DNA from: Paramacrobiotus richtersi
Lineage: Eukaryota > Tardigrada > Eutardigrada > Parachela > Macrobiotidae
DNA length: 22,969 bases
Direction of reading: 5' to 3'
Assembly (NCBI GenBank): GCA_034698045.1
Contig: JAQGAU010000880.1
Location: 1 to 22,969, forward strand
Within the stretch, counting starts at the first letter, position 1. Each line of letters starts with the position of its first letter. Made by a program: the position numbers and the translations under genes. Below, in pieces: positions 19,609 to 22,969 of the stretch. The notes beneath the pieces were generated by a model. The model saw nothing but the letters and a program-made list of their open reading frames with translations. It was not told the origin of the DNA and made no database searches.

Positions 19609-21973
19609 TCAGTCGACTTTGTCAGAAGACTCGGTCACATTAGCATTTTGATTTCGCCGAAGTGCTTCTCTCATGTCACGCTTGACGCCCTCAACGAACG
19701 CATAACAATCCCTTGCGTCTCTGGTCCATTTGGCATCTTCGCCGTAGATCTTCCTGTAGATGTCCCAGGCTTCTTTACAGAACTCGAAGGTCGTCATTGA
19801 GTTGTCGAGCAAATCAGTTAACAACTGATGCGCTTCCTGTTTTGTGGCGGCAACCTTTTCCATATCTCGCAGTTTCTTGACAAATTCGCCCAGGCAAAGC
19901 TCGGCTTCCATCAGGAAAACGGCGCGGCGAATGTGGTATTTCGGGATAATTTCTCTACAAAATCTTTCGATTACTACCTGTTCGACAGCGGAACCGAAGG
20001 CTTAGAAACCTTCTGACTGACGTCTTAGCACCTTAGAACGAGATAATTATAACACCTACCGCGCACAGCTGACCACTGCTTTGGACAGTTCCCATGCTTC
20101 CGCCAGGCGCCCTTCGCTGCGGTACTGATCGACCCCGTGCCAGCCGACGAGAAAGCGTATGTGAGCATCCGTGTGCAAGATTCCTGAGGTATCTATTTCT
20201 TTCCGCAGTTCGGCCTCCGCGGCATACTGCGCCTCCTTAGGAGCTCCTCTCACTCGGGAAAGTGTACGGATTTGCTCCAATTTGTTCATAAAACCTTTGA
20301 GCTGCTGCAGTCTGTCAGGCTGGCTTATCGCTCCACACTGTGGGCACGGTACAAGTGCGCGCTGATCACTTGGGATACGTTCGCTGCAGCCGGGTGTCAC
20401 ACATTTCAGAGGATTGATTTCCGCTTCCTATACAATAACGTAAAATTTGTTTCCGATAAGTTTATACTAAACACAATTTATGGCGACAAAACCTCCTATT
20501 CACAACTTCACATTGTTTAGAAACTGAGTTTTGATTTTAATTTAACTATTTTACTCGTTCCAGCTTACGTATTTGGAAGTGCATTTGCGACAGTCACATG
20601 GGCGGTTGTAAATTTCCTGGAATAAATGTCGACGCTCGGTTGGCATTAGGAAAGTTGAATCCTCCAGCAGGTCACTATACCGCAGCTGGAAGGCAAAGTA
20701 ATGCACCAGTCAACGTGGAAACATATAGGTAGTAAAATTGCAGGTGTCGTAATATATCGCAATAATATTCGAAAAGCAAGCACAAAAGAAATGCACAGAA
20801 CAATATGCTTCTCAGTCAGAACAGAAATACCAAAGGCAATATAAAACCTACGTCATGCAGTCCAGCGTATTGAGCAATATCCTCCGTAGCGTGAATAACG
20901 AACTTCCGCCCACGGAAGTCCAGGAGCACGTTGCTATCCCAGCAGACCGGCGTCATAGCCCGGAAAGGTGCCTGCGGGACGAGTGCCATTCCAATAATCT
21001 TCTCTTTGAACCCCGGATCCATGATCGGGAACGCGTTATGCTGTAAGAGTTTGAGGAAATCCACAAAGTGAAGCTGTGAGCGAAATGGATTGAACGCTGG
21101 GAACAACTGCTCGGGAGGAATTTTCTCAAACCTACAATCAGAATCACATCTGGTAATGTACTGCTTAGTCGACGTGTTTGGTTTGGAATTTCATACAGTC
21201 TGATTTCAGCAAAGTAGGCTTGGATCTTGTCATTCCCCGGATAGTTGGGTAGTGAGTTCAAAACTTCCCAGGCTGTTCTCTTTCCCCGTCCAACGAGGTC
21301 GAACTGGGTATTACGCTACAATGCAAAGCTGTGCTAATTCTTGTTCGTATTAATTTCAAGGTAAATTCCATCTGACATTTGTCCGTTTCCATGCAATACG
21401 TAGAAGTAATCTATTTTTCTTCAGTCGAAAACCAAACCAATGCCAAGTCGACCGAAGTTCGTTTCTGCTTACCACAACTTTTAGTCCAATCTTTGACATG
21501 AAAATCAAAGCCATTAATCCGCGAAAGTGGACTGTATTCGTGGAGGTATCGCTGCTACCAGGCAGGGTGCTTAATACCGTGCATTCCACTTTATGCTCCT
21601 GTTTCCAGTCCGCCATCTAAAAGGAAAACCATAAATGCTATACTATGATGAAAATTTAATCATGTCCGACTAGCGTCCAAATGCATGTGTGCAAATCAAA
21701 ATGATTGAAGATCGGTGTATGTATGATTCTTGTTACGTTTCGATAATTCTGTACAACTACATACGAACTGCAAGTCTTGCTTACCTGACACTGTGCATCG
21801 CAGTATCTATGCAGTTTACATTTCGAGCAGGTCCTCAGATCAGGCCGTTCCATGAAACAGAATGCACAATACCGACTGTATTCATCGCGACTTGCCAGAG
21901 CCCATACCCAGGGATCGCACGAGAGCACCAAATCTCCAGCTGAGAATGAACGGTATGGTATCTCGGACGTCAT
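19609..21973 (-). CDS. SMYD-like MYND/SET domain protein, copy A (520 aa, intact)
   Basis: Seven exons: 21785-21973, 21473-21616, 21197-21315, 20852-21131, 20569-20685, 20060-20427, 19609-19954; total 1563 bases (520 aa plus stop). Introns of 168, 157, 65, 166, 141 and 105 bases are all GT..AG, phases 0,0,2,0,0,2. The start is the ATG at 21973 (MTSEIPYRSF). MYND ligands are C36, C39, C49, C52, C58, C62, H71 and C75. The SET half has a shortened start with no GxG motif and, in exon 4, MTPVCWDSNV around C214 instead of NHxCxPN; Y247 and the post-SET cysteines 274, 276 and 279 are kept. The second Cys quartet is at 292, 297, 311 and 314. The C-terminal helical domain ends in a charged tail (REALRRNQNANVTESSDKVD) longer than in copy E. 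The family methylates lysines; here the missing AdoMet motifs suggest a non-catalytic role. It is the cleanest gene in the window and the reference for reading the broken copies. Confidence 0.92.
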
Positions 21974-22540
21974 TCTTCCACGCACAGTCTGGCCCAGGTA
22001 TACCAAAATTTTCGCCAAAAATTACAAGCTTTCTGTCGACAGGGCAGTCCGTACTGAGAAATTGTTGCGAAAATTAATAATCCATCGATATACGGTCACA
22101 TTTAAACTTACTTACAGAACAATCACATAAGTATGCTGAAGATTCGAGGATGCTCACACTGTTCCGGTTCGATCAATATCGATAAACGAATTTAACGTTT
22201 CTTGTTCTCGGGTCGGTTGAGCTTTTTGAACAGTATTATTATGCGTCGTTAAACGAAGAAATCTTTACGTCGACGTAACTGTTCGCACGCATAGCCGCGT
22301 CATCATGGTTGACCTTGTAAAACACAACATCAGTCCTAAGTCATGCACGTAATCCGCGTGTGCATCCTCTTCGTATGAAAGCCGAAATAACAGTAGTTTA
22401 GTGCGAAAAACGGAAGCGGATGTTTAACTTGATTGTCTGCTGTTCTAGTACGGTCTGATGGCCACGTCATATTTTTATAGCGTCCTGCGTTTTATCGGCT
22501 TTAATTAATCAACCGGAGTGGAGCAAAGGTCTTCTATACT
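21974..22540. other. Upstream region of copy A, no gene recognised
   Basis: This is the expected promoter side of copy A. I see no clear TATA box or coding exon. Confidence 0.35.
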
Positions 22541-22590
22541 CGCATTCGTTTGAGCGTGTCACATTCCTCTTCATGCTCCCTTTTACCGAA
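22541..22590 (-). pseudogene. F-type SMYD gene relic: exon 2 fragment
   Basis: On the minus strand this reads KREHEEECDTLKRMR, matching the exon 2 stretch KKEHKWECDMLRQMR of copy F (1276-1321), including the last two MYND ligands (H-x3-C). CTC-CATTCCTCTTCATGCTCCC-type bases align closely with F. The W and acceptor site upstream are not kept, and no neighbouring exon is found, so it is an isolated fragment. It sits between A and G just as the other F-type relic sits between E and D. Confidence 0.6.
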
Positions 22591-22837
22591 TCTCAGATGC
22601 ATCAATGTGTTGACTCTCTCTGTTATTGCGTATTCTGCTAATAATAATAACTGGAATACATTTTTTTAAACTACAGTACTTATGTTAACGTGGTTGAAAG
22701 TACTGCAAAAACAACATTAATGGAGCACATTTTGCTATACTTACATGTACGTCTACTGTGCATGTGACAGAAACAACCACGACATAAACAACCATGACAT
22801 AAGCATGCGGCTTGTAATCTAACTTATGTAGTAAAGC
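22591..22837. other. Gap between F-type relic and copy G, no gene recognised
   Basis: No coding exon is seen. It should include the 3' UTR of copy G. Confidence 0.3.
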
Positions 22838-22969
22838 TTAATCAATGCAAATCCCGCGCATTTCTGCCAAGACCAGTTTTGCGCTGGCATACGCTTTCCG
22901 ACTCATCTTCGTCGGACCGGAATCCGTCCCATACACTGTACTATAGATCTCCAACGACTCCTTGCAACA
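22838..22969 (-). CDS. SMYD-like protein, copy G, C-terminal end only (43 aa in window)
   Basis: This is the 3' part of a last exon cut by the right window edge. The minus strand gives 43 codons then TAA at 22838-22840, starting CCKESLEIYSTVYG and ending EMRGICID. It aligns without gaps to the last exon of copy D (CCKESVDIFAKVYG...KMRGICID), and the similarity reaches a few bases past the stop (AAAGCTTAATCAATGC). The frame is open, but whether the whole gene is intact cannot be seen here. Confidence 0.8.
   Translation of the reverse strand, partial: CCKESLEIYSTVYGTDSGPTKMSRKAYASAKLVLAEMRGICID

Noticed and set aside
1-22969. Prokaryotic operon or phage region
   Set aside because: Genes are split by GT..AG introns with conserved phases and encode MYND/SET proteins; no ribosome binding sites or phage genes are seen.

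Overview
This is a piece of an animal (metazoan) nuclear genome, not a bacterial one. Genes are split into short exons with GT..AG introns of about 60-550 bases. The gene families seen are metazoan: SMYD-type MYND/SET proteins and a proprotein-convertase prodomain. Compact introns and moderate GC suggest a small invertebrate (arthropod or tardigrade-like), but the sequence does not settle the phylum.

The window is dominated by a tandem array of divergent SMYD-like genes, all on the minus strand (transcribed right to left) and sharing a seven-exon plan with intron phases 0,0,2,0,0,2. From left to right: copy F (1-1693, runs off the left edge, nonsense codon in exon 4); copy E (3836-6091, intact, 498 aa); copy D (7252-10552, all exons present, 4-base deletion in exon 5); copy C (11416-13080, 5'-truncated, several lesions); copy B (14154-16492, end of exon 4 lost); copy A (19609-21973, intact, 520 aa); copy G (22838-22969, only the end of its last exon is in the window). 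Two smaller fragments of F-type genes lie between E and D (6613-6900) and between A and G (about 22541-22590). E resembles A, D resembles G, and B resembles C, so the array looks like birth-and-death evolution including a block duplication of the order E - F-type relic - D.

Encoded proteins have an intact MYND zinc finger split by intron 1, a SET region that lacks the expected AdoMet-binding motifs but keeps a Tyr and the post-SET Cys cluster, a second four-Cys zinc-ribbon-like module, and a helical C-terminal domain. They look like former methyltransferases kept as zinc-binding or protein-binding scaffolds; that is inference.

Other content: a plus-strand fragment resembling a signal peptide plus proprotein-convertase prodomain (2655-3099), broken by an 82-base near-perfect palindromic insertion and a nonsense codon; a roughly 0.7-kb foldback element built of alternating GTATTC and GAATAC blocks (13246-13927) next to a tRNA-like T-arm; and a roughly 100-base tandem repeat (2018-2213) with a third diverged copy at 6822-6900. 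The 16493-19608 interval holds no gene I can recognise.
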